Origin: CAWBCI01 sp963787195
GTDB lineage: Bacteria > Bacteroidota > Bacteroidia > Bacteroidales > JAGOPY01
Length of the DNA stretch: 26,170 nucleotides
Direction of reading: 5' to 3'
Assembly (NCBI GenBank): GCA_963787195.1
Contig: CAWBCI010000065.1
Span: forward strand, 1-26,170
This document shows, piece by piece, positions 1 through 6,784 of the stretch. Below the pieces are notes generated by a model that ran no database searches, had not been told where the DNA came from, and was given only the letters and a program-made list of their open reading frames with translations. The number at the start of each line of letters is the position of its first letter. The stretch's first letter is position 1. Made by a program: the position numbers and the translations under genes.

Positions 1-508
1 TGGCGGAATCATTACTTTTCAAATGGATTTTATCGTAATTATGACTGGGATCGGACTTGTATCCCTGGCAGGAATCGTTGTAAATAATGCCATAGTACTG
101 ATAGATTATACCGATCTGCTGAAAAAGCGGAAAAGAAATGAATTAGGCCTGGAAGAAAGGGCCAATCTACCCAGGGAAATTTCAACCGAATGTATTATAG
201 AAGGAGGAAAAACCCGCCTGAGACCTGTTCTGCTCACCGCTATAACCACTATTCTAGGACTGATGCCGCTGGCTTCCGGACTGAATATTGATTTCATTTC
301 ACTGTTCGAAACCCTTGACCCGAAAATATATTTCGGGGGAGATAATGTGGCTTTTTGGGGTCCGATCTCATGGACTATCATCTTCGGATTAACCTTTGCC
401 ACTTTTCTGACCCTCATCGTTGTTCCGGCTATGTATCATGTATTATACCTGGGGAAACTCCAGATAAATGACCTGATGAAACGATTCGGGAACAATCCGG
501 CAAACTGA
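1..508 (+). CDS. RND-family efflux transporter, C-terminal part (5' end outside window)
   Basis: This is the last ~169 codons of an inner-membrane RND pump of the AcrB/HAE1 type, which expels drugs, metals or other compounds by proton antiport. The frame is open from base 2, so the ATG at 23 is only an internal methionine. Diagnostic segments are GIVVNNAIVLIDY and, after a cytoplasmic loop, TRLRPVLLTAITTILGLMPLA-like residues, which match the conserved stretches around the last transmembrane helices of this superfamily. A final hydrophobic helix (WTIIFGLTFATFLTLIVVPAMY) precedes a short charged tail. Substrate cannot be told from this fragment. Membrane-fusion and outer-membrane partners would be expected upstream, outside the window. 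No convincing terminator follows. The family call is firm; the subclass is not. Confidence 0.9.
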   Translation, partial: GGIITFQMDFIVIMTGIGLVSLAGIVVNNAIVLIDYTDLLKKRKRNELGLEERANLPREISTECIIEGGKTRLRPVLLTAITTILGLMPLASGLNIDFISLFETLDPKIYFGGDNVAFWGPISWTIIFGLTFATFLTLIVVPAMYHVLYLGKLQINDLMKRFGNNPAN

Positions 509-992
509 TACATCCTGATTGAAATTATTAGGTAAGGAACTCTTTTAAATCAGTCATTATTTTAGGGACTAAAGCAATCAATGCAGCGAGAGCTAATGCA
601 ATTATCACCAGGAAAACAATGAGTAGTTAATAATTTTTCATAACATTTTTAACCCTTAATAAGCATCTCGCTTTTAATAGTTTAATGAAGAATCCTCAAG
701 GCCGGATGGAAATAACTGACCAGGCTGGGTATTTATCAGTAATGCCTTGTATTTTAATATTCATTTTTTATATCCTGAAATCCCCTTAATTCCAACGGGC
801 CCTCATCTTCCTGATTAAAAATATGATACATAATAAAATTTCCTGACAATATTTTATCGGCATGATGCAACCATTTTAAGATTTCAATTGTCTACAGCTT
901 TGAGTAAAAGGATGAATTATGCCTTTTAGCATGCGTTGTGGAAGTTCATTGAAATAATTAATCTTGGCAGGATCAAAATTCCCTGGCAGAAG
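509..992. other. AT-rich intergenic region with no recognisable gene
   Basis: About 480 bases between the RND gene and the promoter at 993. All frames are broken by frequent stops on both strands. I see no tRNA, no clear terminator and no remnant of a known protein. A short hydrophobic minus-strand reading frame near 528-608 was considered and rejected as too short. Confidence 0.5.
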
Positions 993-1023
993 TTTGTTTT
1001 TCACTACATATTTCGTATGTTTG
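993..1023 (+). promoter_or_regulatory. Consensus Bacteroidota promoter of the first sigma cassette
   Basis: TTTG at 993-996 is separated by exactly 19 bases from TATGTTTG at 1016-1023. This is a full match to the Bacteroidota housekeeping promoter (-33 TTTG, -7 TAnnTTTG). It lies 74 bases upstream of the sigma factor start, leaving a leader of about 65-70 bases. Because it matches the primary sigma consensus, the cassette is probably transcribed at least partly by the housekeeping polymerase and not only by its own ECF factor (inference). Confidence 0.8.
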
Positions 1024-1050
1024 TGTGGGATATTTTCATAAAACAAACTA

Positions 1051-1088
1051 TTAGGCTAAAAGCCTAAACTCTCCGGCACTTGGGGAGT
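1051..1088 (+). promoter_or_regulatory. Two adjacent stem-loops in the sigma leader
   Basis: Stem 1 is TTAGGCT (1051-1057) and AGCCTAA (1061-1067) with loop AAA, a perfect 7-bp stem. Stem 2 begins at the next base: ACTCTCC (1068-1074) pairs with GGGGAGT (1082-1088), with one G-U pair. They occupy the leader between promoter and start codon, ending 9 bases before the ATG at 1098. Position suggests control of translation or transcript stability; no riboswitch family is recognised and no U-tract follows. Confidence 0.5.
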
Positions 1089-1097
1089 GCAATTTAA

Positions 1098-1634
1098 ATG
1101 GATTCTGAAAGAGCATTAATCAGTCGCTGTTTGGACAAAGATCCAAAAGCTCAGGAACAGTTGTACAGGCGTTTTGCGCCGAGAATGTACGGTGTTTGCC
1201 TGCGCTATGCCCGCAGTAAAATGGAAGCTGAGGATATACTCCAGGAGGGATTCATTAAAGTATTCAATCATCTGAAAGATTATCGTCATGAAGGTGTTTT
1301 TGAAGGTTGGATACGGCGCACAATTGTGAATACTGCCATCAATTACTACAAGCAAAAATCCAAAGAATGGAATGAAATCAGCCTGGAGAAGGCCACAGAG
1401 ACTCACTCCTTCGATGAAACTGCGATCGATAAACTCTCGGCACAGGAGCTTTTGGATCATATCCAGCAACTCCCGGAAGGTTACCGGATCATTTTTAATC
1501 TTTATGTAATTGAAGGATACACTCATCAGGAGATCGGAAAAATCCTGAATATTTCAGAAAACACTTCCAAGTCACAACTGTCGAGGGCACGAGCCACTCT
1601 GCAGCATAAGATTACGCAACGCAAATCAAAATAA
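1098..1634 (+). CDS. ECF-type RNA polymerase sigma-70 family sigma factor (cassette 1)
   Basis: A 178-residue two-domain sigma factor that would direct RNA polymerase to a small set of promoters. Region 2 (about residues 22-92) contains YRRFAPRMYGVCLRYA, the AEDILQEGFIKVF core-binding motif and FEGWIRRTIVNTAINYY for -10 recognition. Region 4 (about 123-172) has LPEGYRIIFNLYVIEGYTHQ and then EIGKILNISENTSKSQLSRA, the helix-turn-helix for the -35 element. There is no region 1.1 or 3, typical of ECF factors. The ATG at 1098 gives the standard N-terminus and aligns with the paralogue at 4749 (xxSxxxLIxxCLDxxxKA). The anti-sigma gene starts 4 bases after its stop, so the pair is probably co-transcribed and regulated together. 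Target promoters are unknown. Confidence 0.93.
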   Translation: MDSERALISRCLDKDPKAQEQLYRRFAPRMYGVCLRYARSKMEAEDILQEGFIKVFNHLKDYRHEGVFEGWIRRTIVNTAINYYKQKSKEWNEISLEKATETHSFDETAIDKLSAQELLDHIQQLPEGYRIIFNLYVIEGYTHQEIGKILNISENTSKSQLSRARATLQHKITQRKSK

Positions 1635-1638
1635 TAAA

Positions 1639-2970
1639 GTGGAAAACAATCAACATATCGATCAGATAATTCGCGGCAAATTCGAAAATTTCGAAGCTGT
1701 ACCGCCCGAGTCGGTATGGGAGAATATCCGGACCAAAATAGGCCCTGCAAGTCCCCCGTCCTCCATCACCGGCCTGATGCTGCCCATTCTGGCCGGTATC
1801 GCTATCCTTATTTCCATTGTAATGGTTATTACTAATCTTGACCTGATCTATTCACCGAAAGCGGCCGATATGGGATCTCTGCTCGGTGAAAAGGCTGAAA
1901 AAGCATTTTTAACCAGATTGGCTTCATATCCTGCAGATGCAACAACTGAAATACAAGAAACTACTTATTCTGCCACGGAAAGTTCAGTTCTTACCCCGAA
2001 GGCTTCCAATTTACCTCCATCCGGAAACAATGCTATTCCGGTAAGAAAACCTTTTGAAGATAAAAAAAGTATTACTTCGGCTGATAACCAGAATACTATT
2101 GTCAATGCATCATCCGAACCAACAACCAATGAAAGACAAAACAGAAGTCCTTTATTGAATTTGGGGCTAAAAGGACATAAATTGACAAATCTTAATGGAA
2201 ATTTGAATCTTCCGGGATCATTAAATTCAAGGCATAATCGTTATCCATCCGGCTACCAGGATTATGTCAATCCCAATAAACCCGGATGGACAATAGGCGC
2301 ATTCTTTACTCCTGAATTTATGCATTACCCTGACGATTCAGCCGGAACCAAACTGAATTATTCTTTCAGCATAAATCCCACTGTACATTTCGGTCATTAT
2401 TTCTTACAGTCAGGTATTGGCTTAAGGTTTTCCCAAGATGATGGAAATTACCTGATCGATTATCAGAAGTATCTCGGATCTTACGAGGACGTATACAAAG
2501 TGACATTCGATTCTACTGCAAATGGCTATATCCCTACATTTTATACCCAGACAGTTGATGTATATGACAGTATCGATTATTACGCTATTAACGAGTCCAA
2601 AGCCAGTTACACTTACCTCGAGATACCACTTCTTTTCGGCTACCAGAAGGACTTTAAACGTTTCAGCCTCTCCCTGAAAGGTGGCCCTTCTATGTCACTC
2701 ATGATCAGCCGGAATGTTCCTAAGGCTATTTATCCGGAAGATAAAATACGGATCGTGAATATGGACCGCACACTTCCTACACGGATAAACCTGAATTGGC
2801 AAATGATGTTTAGTGCCGGCTTTGGATTTAATCTCACCGACAAATTCAGTTTGAATGTGGAACCGGCATTCCGTTACTTTGTTAATCCGGAATTTAATAA
2901 TGGGACCTCCAGCCGTCATCCTTATTCCTTCGGAGTAAGAGCAGGTATAATTTATAAACTTAAAGACTGA
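1639..2970 (+). CDS. Anti-sigma-like protein with transmembrane helix and C-terminal outer-membrane beta-barrel (cassette 1)
   Basis: 443 residues with a GTG start four bases after the sigma stop; no nearby in-frame ATG competes. Order of parts: a short cytoplasmic N-terminus (1-40) with the motif AVPPESVWENI; one hydrophobic helix (about 43-67, LPILAGIAILISIVMVI); a polar, Ser/Thr/Asn-rich linker (about 70-215) long enough to cross the periplasm; and an amphipathic beta-strand domain (216-443) of the outer-membrane beta-barrel type, ending in aromatic-rich strands (YSFGVRAGIIYKLKD). There is no cleavable signal peptide, so the N-terminus should stay in the cytoplasm and bind the neighbouring sigma. 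The closest precedent I recall is the dual membrane-spanning anti-sigma (Dma) proteins of Bacteroides thetaiotaomicron; assignment to that family is by architecture, not a search. The alternative is an orphan porin-like protein with no sigma contact, which the operon position argues against. Confidence 0.72.
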   Translation: MENNQHIDQIIRGKFENFEAVPPESVWENIRTKIGPASPPSSITGLMLPILAGIAILISIVMVITNLDLIYSPKAADMGSLLGEKAEKAFLTRLASYPADATTEIQETTYSATESSVLTPKASNLPPSGNNAIPVRKPFEDKKSITSADNQNTIVNASSEPTTNERQNRSPLLNLGLKGHKLTNLNGNLNLPGSLNSRHNRYPSGYQDYVNPNKPGWTIGAFFTPEFMHYPDDSAGTKLNYSFSINPTVHFGHYFLQSGIGLRFSQDDGNYLIDYQKYLGSYEDVYKVTFDSTANGYIPTFYTQTVDVYDSIDYYAINESKASYTYLEIPLLFGYQKDFKRFSLSLKGGPSMSLMISRNVPKAIYPEDKIRIVNMDRTLPTRINLNWQMMFSAGFGFNLTDKFSLNVEPAFRYFVNPEFNNGTSSRHPYSFGVRAGIIYKLKD

Positions 2971-2974
2971 AGCT

Positions 2975-4591
2975 ATGAAACAATTTCTACAAGTCTTTAA
3001 AAAGCCAGAAAATCTTATCAGGGGCAGCTTTATCCCGGTGGTCTTAATGCTCCTTGTATGGCTTTTACCATTGAACGGCAGCGCTCAAATCAATTCGGAA
3101 GATCATTATATCCTTATTACCGGTCAGCTCAACAATAATGTAAACGGTGCCCCTGTTACCGATCATCTCATCTATATTGAAGCCGATTCCAGTCTGAATA
3201 ATGGTTTTTCTTACACGGCCATTATGCAAACCGACATAAATGGTTTTTACTATGATACTATTATCACTCATGAAAATAACGGGGAACTAAACATCTACCT
3301 TTATGATTTTAATGATAATCTGAAAGAGGCACAGGAAAACTACCGCTTCCTCTGGTCCAATAAGTTCAATATCATCGCAAATTTTGAGATTTTTGACCCA
3401 AATGCCACAAGTAGCTTTCAGGCTAATTTTGTAGCTGAACCTGATACATTTTACAATGACCCCATGAGGATCAACTTTCATGACCTCTCTATCGGTTATG
3501 TAATCAAATCCTGGCTATGGGAATATGGTGATGGAACAACATCTGAACTTCAGGATTCATGGCATGTTTATTCCGATCCGGGTATATATAAAGTTACTCT
3601 TTCAGTTACTTCCAAGAAACCTGAAAACGAATATTGGGATACTTCCCGGATTACAAAACAGGTAGAGGTGGGTCTGGAAAAATATTTCGATATGGGCGGA
3701 CAGGTCTTTGCCGGACATTGGCCTATTGATTATGGCCTTGCCTACCTGTATGCCATTGATAGCATCAATCAGCTTGTTCCGATCGATACTACAAGCTTCG
3801 ACCAGTATGGTTATTATTTTTTCAACAGGCTCCCACAAGGGCAATATGTGACCAAAGCCAGACTTCAATATGTATCCGAGCTTTACGGTCAATTTATGCC
3901 CACGTATTTTGGAAATACTTATATTTGGAATGATGCCAGTATAATTAATCTGACAGATACAAGTTTCCAAAATGATATACATCTGATACCGTCTATTGGT
4001 CAGACTTCCGGGAAAGGTCAGATTATCGGGCAAATAACTTACGATACAGCTTCAGTTTTCTCTGGATTTTTACCAGCCGGGGATGTGGAGATCCTACTCC
4101 TGAATGATGGAAATGTCTGTCTGACCTGCGGGCTTTCAGATATACAAGGTAATTTTCTTTTCGGAAACCTGGCCTTTGGCACTTACCAGATTTATCCCGA
4201 TGTTACAGGTGTTCCGACAAGTCCCATGTTCGTAACTATTTCTGAGGCAAAACCTGTAGCAAGTGATGTAAGCCTTGTAATTTCCAAAGAGGAAATAACT
4301 TTCTCCGTACCTGAAAACCCCTCTGAATTTGTGGAAGGATTGAAATTCATCTATCCCAACCCTGTCAAAGAGCAGGCCGGAATACAAGTCAGGATGAAAA
4401 AAGCTTCCCAACTTGAAATGCTTGTCTCGGATGTTACCGGAAGAATCGTTAAAAAGCAAAGTTTTTATCTGGGTTCAGGAGATCAAATAATCAGTCTGGA
4501 CGCTGCCGGATTTTCGCAGGGAACCTATTGCGTTAATATCTATGCAGCCGACGGTGCAAGGTTCAGTAGTAAATTTGTCAAAATAAAATAG
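2975..4591 (+). CDS. T9SS-exported PKD-domain protein, one PKD repeat (cassette 1)
   Basis: 538 residues, starting 4 bases after the barrel protein's stop. A long signal peptide (hydrophobic LMLLVWLLPL, ending near NGSAQ, residue 38) directs export. Residues ~43-145 form a carboxypeptidase-regulatory-like beta domain (TDINGFYYDTI). One PKD domain lies at ~147-232 (WLWEYGDGTTS, then VYSDPGIYKVTLSV). Residues ~236-445 contain a region also found in the proteins at 6785 and 12333 (MPTYFGNTYIWNDA, DIHLIPS, LLNDG, GNFLFGNLAFGTY). The last ~81 residues are a T9SS type A sorting domain (FIYPNPV, DVTGRIV, FSQGTYCVNI, FVKIK). It is likely anchored on or released from the cell surface. Unlike the other two paralogues, its PKD domain has no cysteines. 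Its role is unknown; its place in the cassette suggests a surface ligand, adhesin or sensor partner of the barrel protein (inference). Confidence 0.85.
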   Translation: MKQFLQVFKKPENLIRGSFIPVVLMLLVWLLPLNGSAQINSEDHYILITGQLNNNVNGAPVTDHLIYIEADSSLNNGFSYTAIMQTDINGFYYDTIITHENNGELNIYLYDFNDNLKEAQENYRFLWSNKFNIIANFEIFDPNATSSFQANFVAEPDTFYNDPMRINFHDLSIGYVIKSWLWEYGDGTTSELQDSWHVYSDPGIYKVTLSVTSKKPENEYWDTSRITKQVEVGLEKYFDMGGQVFAGHWPIDYGLAYLYAIDSINQLVPIDTTSFDQYGYYFFNRLPQGQYVTKARLQYVSELYGQFMPTYFGNTYIWNDASIINLTDTSFQNDIHLIPSIGQTSGKGQIIGQITYDTASVFSGFLPAGDVEILLLNDGNVCLTCGLSDIQGNFLFGNLAFGTYQIYPDVTGVPTSPMFVTISEAKPVASDVSLVISKEEITFSVPENPSEFVEGLKFIYPNPVKEQAGIQVRMKKASQLEMLVSDVTGRIVKKQSFYLGSGDQIISLDAAGFSQGTYCVNIYAADGARFSSKFVKIK

Positions 4592-4614
4592 AGACTTATC
4601 ATACTTATTTGGAA

Positions 4615-4647
4615 AAGCATCCTGAAGCTTCGGGATGCTTTTTTTTT
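4615..4647 (+). terminator. Rho-independent terminator of cassette 1
   Basis: AAGCATCC (4615-4622) pairs with GGATGCTT (4633-4640), and the inner T-G and GAAG/CTTC extend it to a nearly continuous hairpin. A run of nine T follows (4639-4647). It sits 23 bases after the PKD gene stop and separates the two sigma cassettes. Confidence 0.9.
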
Positions 4648-4659
4648 ACTTTATTTTTG
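4629..4659 (+). promoter_or_regulatory. Probable promoter of the second sigma cassette, overlapping the upstream terminator
   Basis: TATTTTTG at 4652-4659 matches the -7 element TAnnTTTG. Nineteen bases upstream is TTCG (4629-4632), one mismatch from TTTG, lying inside the terminator hairpin. The -7 box is 89 bases before the ATG at 4749, a leader length similar to cassette 1. The spacing is right; the imperfect -33 makes this less certain. Confidence 0.5.
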
Positions 4660-4748
4660 TCATTTATAATAATATAAGAACATAAATTCATGGATTTCCA
4701 GGCAACCTTTAAAGGGACCGGCTGTCTTGAATTCAGGATCGATATTTG

Positions 4749-5333
4749 ATGATTTCCGATGATCAAATAATTGGAGGTTGTCTTGATGGAAAACGCAAGG
4801 CATATAACTTGCTGTATAGCAAGTATGCTGCTACTATGCTCGGAATATGCATGCGTTATTGCCAGGATCGGGCTGAAGCAGAAGACGTTTTGCAGGACGG
4901 TTTCATCAAGGTTTTTACTAATATTTCCAGGTACCGGAAAGAAGGATCCTTTGAGGGATGGATAAAGAGGATCATGGTTAATACTGCCATTGACAACTAC
5001 CAGAAAAATTTGAAACATTATCATCATGCCAGCATGGAAGAGATCGAAGATCATACTTTGCTTCCGGGTATTCATGACAATGATCCTCTCATCCCCGAAA
5101 CACAGGATATCCCGAAGGAAAAACTTATGGAATTTGTGCAGAGACTTCCGGATGGCTACAGGATAGTATTCAACTTATTTGCCATAGAAGGATTTGCTCA
5201 TAAAGAGATTGCTCTCAAACTGAATATTTCGGAAAATACATCCAAAACTCAGCTTATGAAAGCACGCAGACAGCTCCGAAAACAACTTTCGGAGTTCATT
5301 CAGAAACATGATCACAATATTGTACTAAAATGA
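4749..5333 (+). CDS. ECF-type RNA polymerase sigma-70 family sigma factor (cassette 2)
   Basis: A 194-residue sigma factor paralogous to the one at 1098. Region 2 includes YSKYAATMLGICMRYCQDRA, then EDVLQDGFIKVF and GWIKRIMVNTAIDNYQ. Region 4 has LPDGYRIVFNLFAIEGFAHK followed by LNISENTSKTQLMKAR, nearly the same recognition helix as cassette 1. This raises the possibility of overlapping target promoters. I prefer the ATG at 4749 over the TTG at 4746 because MISDDQIIGGCLDGKRKA then aligns residue for residue with the paralogue. The 3' end overlaps the next gene by four bases (ATGA), indicating translational coupling to its anti-sigma-like partner. It carries a longer linker between regions 2 and 4 than cassette 1. 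Confidence 0.93.
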   Translation: MISDDQIIGGCLDGKRKAYNLLYSKYAATMLGICMRYCQDRAEAEDVLQDGFIKVFTNISRYRKEGSFEGWIKRIMVNTAIDNYQKNLKHYHHASMEEIEDHTLLPGIHDNDPLIPETQDIPKEKLMEFVQRLPDGYRIVFNLFAIEGFAHKEIALKLNISENTSKTQLMKARRQLRKQLSEFIQKHDHNIVLK

Positions 5334-6772
5334 TCAATGACAGGGACAAAACAGATGATCTTTTCAGAAAATCACTGGCCGATATGAAGGTAGAGCCTTC
5401 AGCCGGACTGTGGGAAAAGATCGAATTCAGGTTCTTCACCGGTATGGGAGGAAGCTGGTTCAGTGGCAGAATATTACTTATCGGTATAATTTTTTTATTC
5501 TCAGGTTTGATAGCATGGCTGACCTTGCCAGGAAGCAACCAGGAATTGGTGCCGCTAAATTCAAGCTCCCAGGAACAAGTCCTCAATAACAAAAACATTT
5601 ATCCTGATCCAATCATCGGAGCGAAAGTTGCTTCAGAAAACGAAACCCCTGATATGTTCAGTTCACATTCAGGAAATAATACTCAAGCAGAAACCCAGCT
5701 TAAAAAACCTTCAGCCTTAAATACTTATACTAAAGAACTGCCTGGAAAGGCTCAGCCCGGTTCTACTGACAGCCAAGCCACTCATAAAAATACAATTGAT
5801 TCTCAGGCCAATATATCTTCTGCCGGCCAGGAATCAGATCAAACAGAGTTCGCTTCTGATACCTATCCTGAAAATCCGGTTTCTGCCGGAAATTCAGGTC
5901 TTCTCCCTTCAACAACAGTTTCCACTGACCGGTCTGGCCTGGCCATGATCGGTCAGTTAGAAGCTATCAGATCCGGAATATTGAAGTCATTACCTGTGAG
6001 GCCCGCCTCTCTAAAACCAAGGGATGCTTCAATGGCACATAGCTTTTCCCCTACATTTGAAGATACTTATGCGGAAAAAGCTGATCTGCGGATAGGTGCT
6101 CATATTAGCCCCGGAATTATATACTATGACCCGAATCCTAACCGTAATGTGTATTCGGCCGACCTGAGCCTGAACTATTACTTACCTGGCGGACTAAGCC
6201 TGCATAGCGGGATTGGGCTGACCCGTATGGAGGACATAGGAAACTATAAGGTCAATTACCAGTCATACGACAGTGTAGGCTATTTCCTGAATGTCACATC
6301 TTTTTCTGTAGATCCCCTTAACCAGGAAAGGATCATCATGAATTATAAAAAGCAGATTGTCTATGATTCATTAAATCATTTCAGCCTCACAGAAAAGGTG
6401 AATACATATACTTACCTGGATATTCCATTATCTATCGCTTATAATTTCTGGGAAAAGAGAAGACTCAGCCTGGGATTAAAAGCCGGTGTGATTTACTCCT
6501 TGCTTTTATCGAAAAATGAACCCACTGTGGAATTCAGCGGGCCGACTTCCGAACTTATCAGTATCGATCGGAAGGTGCCCACGAGGAGCAAAAGCACCTG
6601 GAGATTCACAGCATCAATTGATCTAGGTTATATGTTGACCGATAAGATCAGTTTCCATCTGGAGCCGGTCTTCGAACAATATATTAAATCTGTATACGCA
6701 AAAGATCCAGCCTATAATGCCAGGAACCCATTCATAACAGGCATAAGGGCCGGAATCCTATTCAATTTCTAA
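5330..6772 (+). CDS. Anti-sigma-like protein with transmembrane helix and C-terminal outer-membrane beta-barrel (cassette 2)
   Basis: 480 residues, start codon overlapping the sigma stop (ATGA). Same plan as the protein at 1639: cytoplasmic N-terminus with VEPSAGLWEKI (21-31); one helix at about 46-66 (RILLIGIIFLFSGLIAWL); a Ser/Thr/Gln-rich linker (~67-250); and a beta-barrel-like domain (~251-480). The barrel shares recognisable segments with cassette 1: YTYLDIPLSI versus YTYLEIPLLF, KVPTRSKSTW versus TLPTRINLNW, and the final FITGIRAGILFNF versus YSFGVRAGIIYKL. The linkers show no clear similarity, as expected for a spacer under length rather than sequence constraint. Predicted role: hold the co-translated sigma at the inner membrane while sensing at the outer membrane. 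No cleavable signal peptide is seen. Homology to cassette 1 is clear by eye; the anti-sigma function is inferred from position, topology and the shared N-terminal motif. Confidence 0.72.
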   Translation: MINDRDKTDDLFRKSLADMKVEPSAGLWEKIEFRFFTGMGGSWFSGRILLIGIIFLFSGLIAWLTLPGSNQELVPLNSSSQEQVLNNKNIYPDPIIGAKVASENETPDMFSSHSGNNTQAETQLKKPSALNTYTKELPGKAQPGSTDSQATHKNTIDSQANISSAGQESDQTEFASDTYPENPVSAGNSGLLPSTTVSTDRSGLAMIGQLEAIRSGILKSLPVRPASLKPRDASMAHSFSPTFEDTYAEKADLRIGAHISPGIIYYDPNPNRNVYSADLSLNYYLPGGLSLHSGIGLTRMEDIGNYKVNYQSYDSVGYFLNVTSFSVDPLNQERIIMNYKKQIVYDSLNHFSLTEKVNTYTYLDIPLSIAYNFWEKRRLSLGLKAGVIYSLLLSKNEPTVEFSGPTSELISIDRKVPTRSKSTWRFTASIDLGYMLTDKISFHLEPVFEQYIKSVYAKDPAYNARNPFITGIRAGILFNF

Positions 6773-6784
6773 CAGTTTTATATT

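Noticed and set aside
528..608. Minus-strand hydrophobic reading frame (about 26 codons from a GTG) resembling a small membrane peptide
   Set aside because: Very short, no ATG or ribosome binding site in position, a stop just upstream, and no promoter; hydrophobic runs arise easily in AT-rich DNA.
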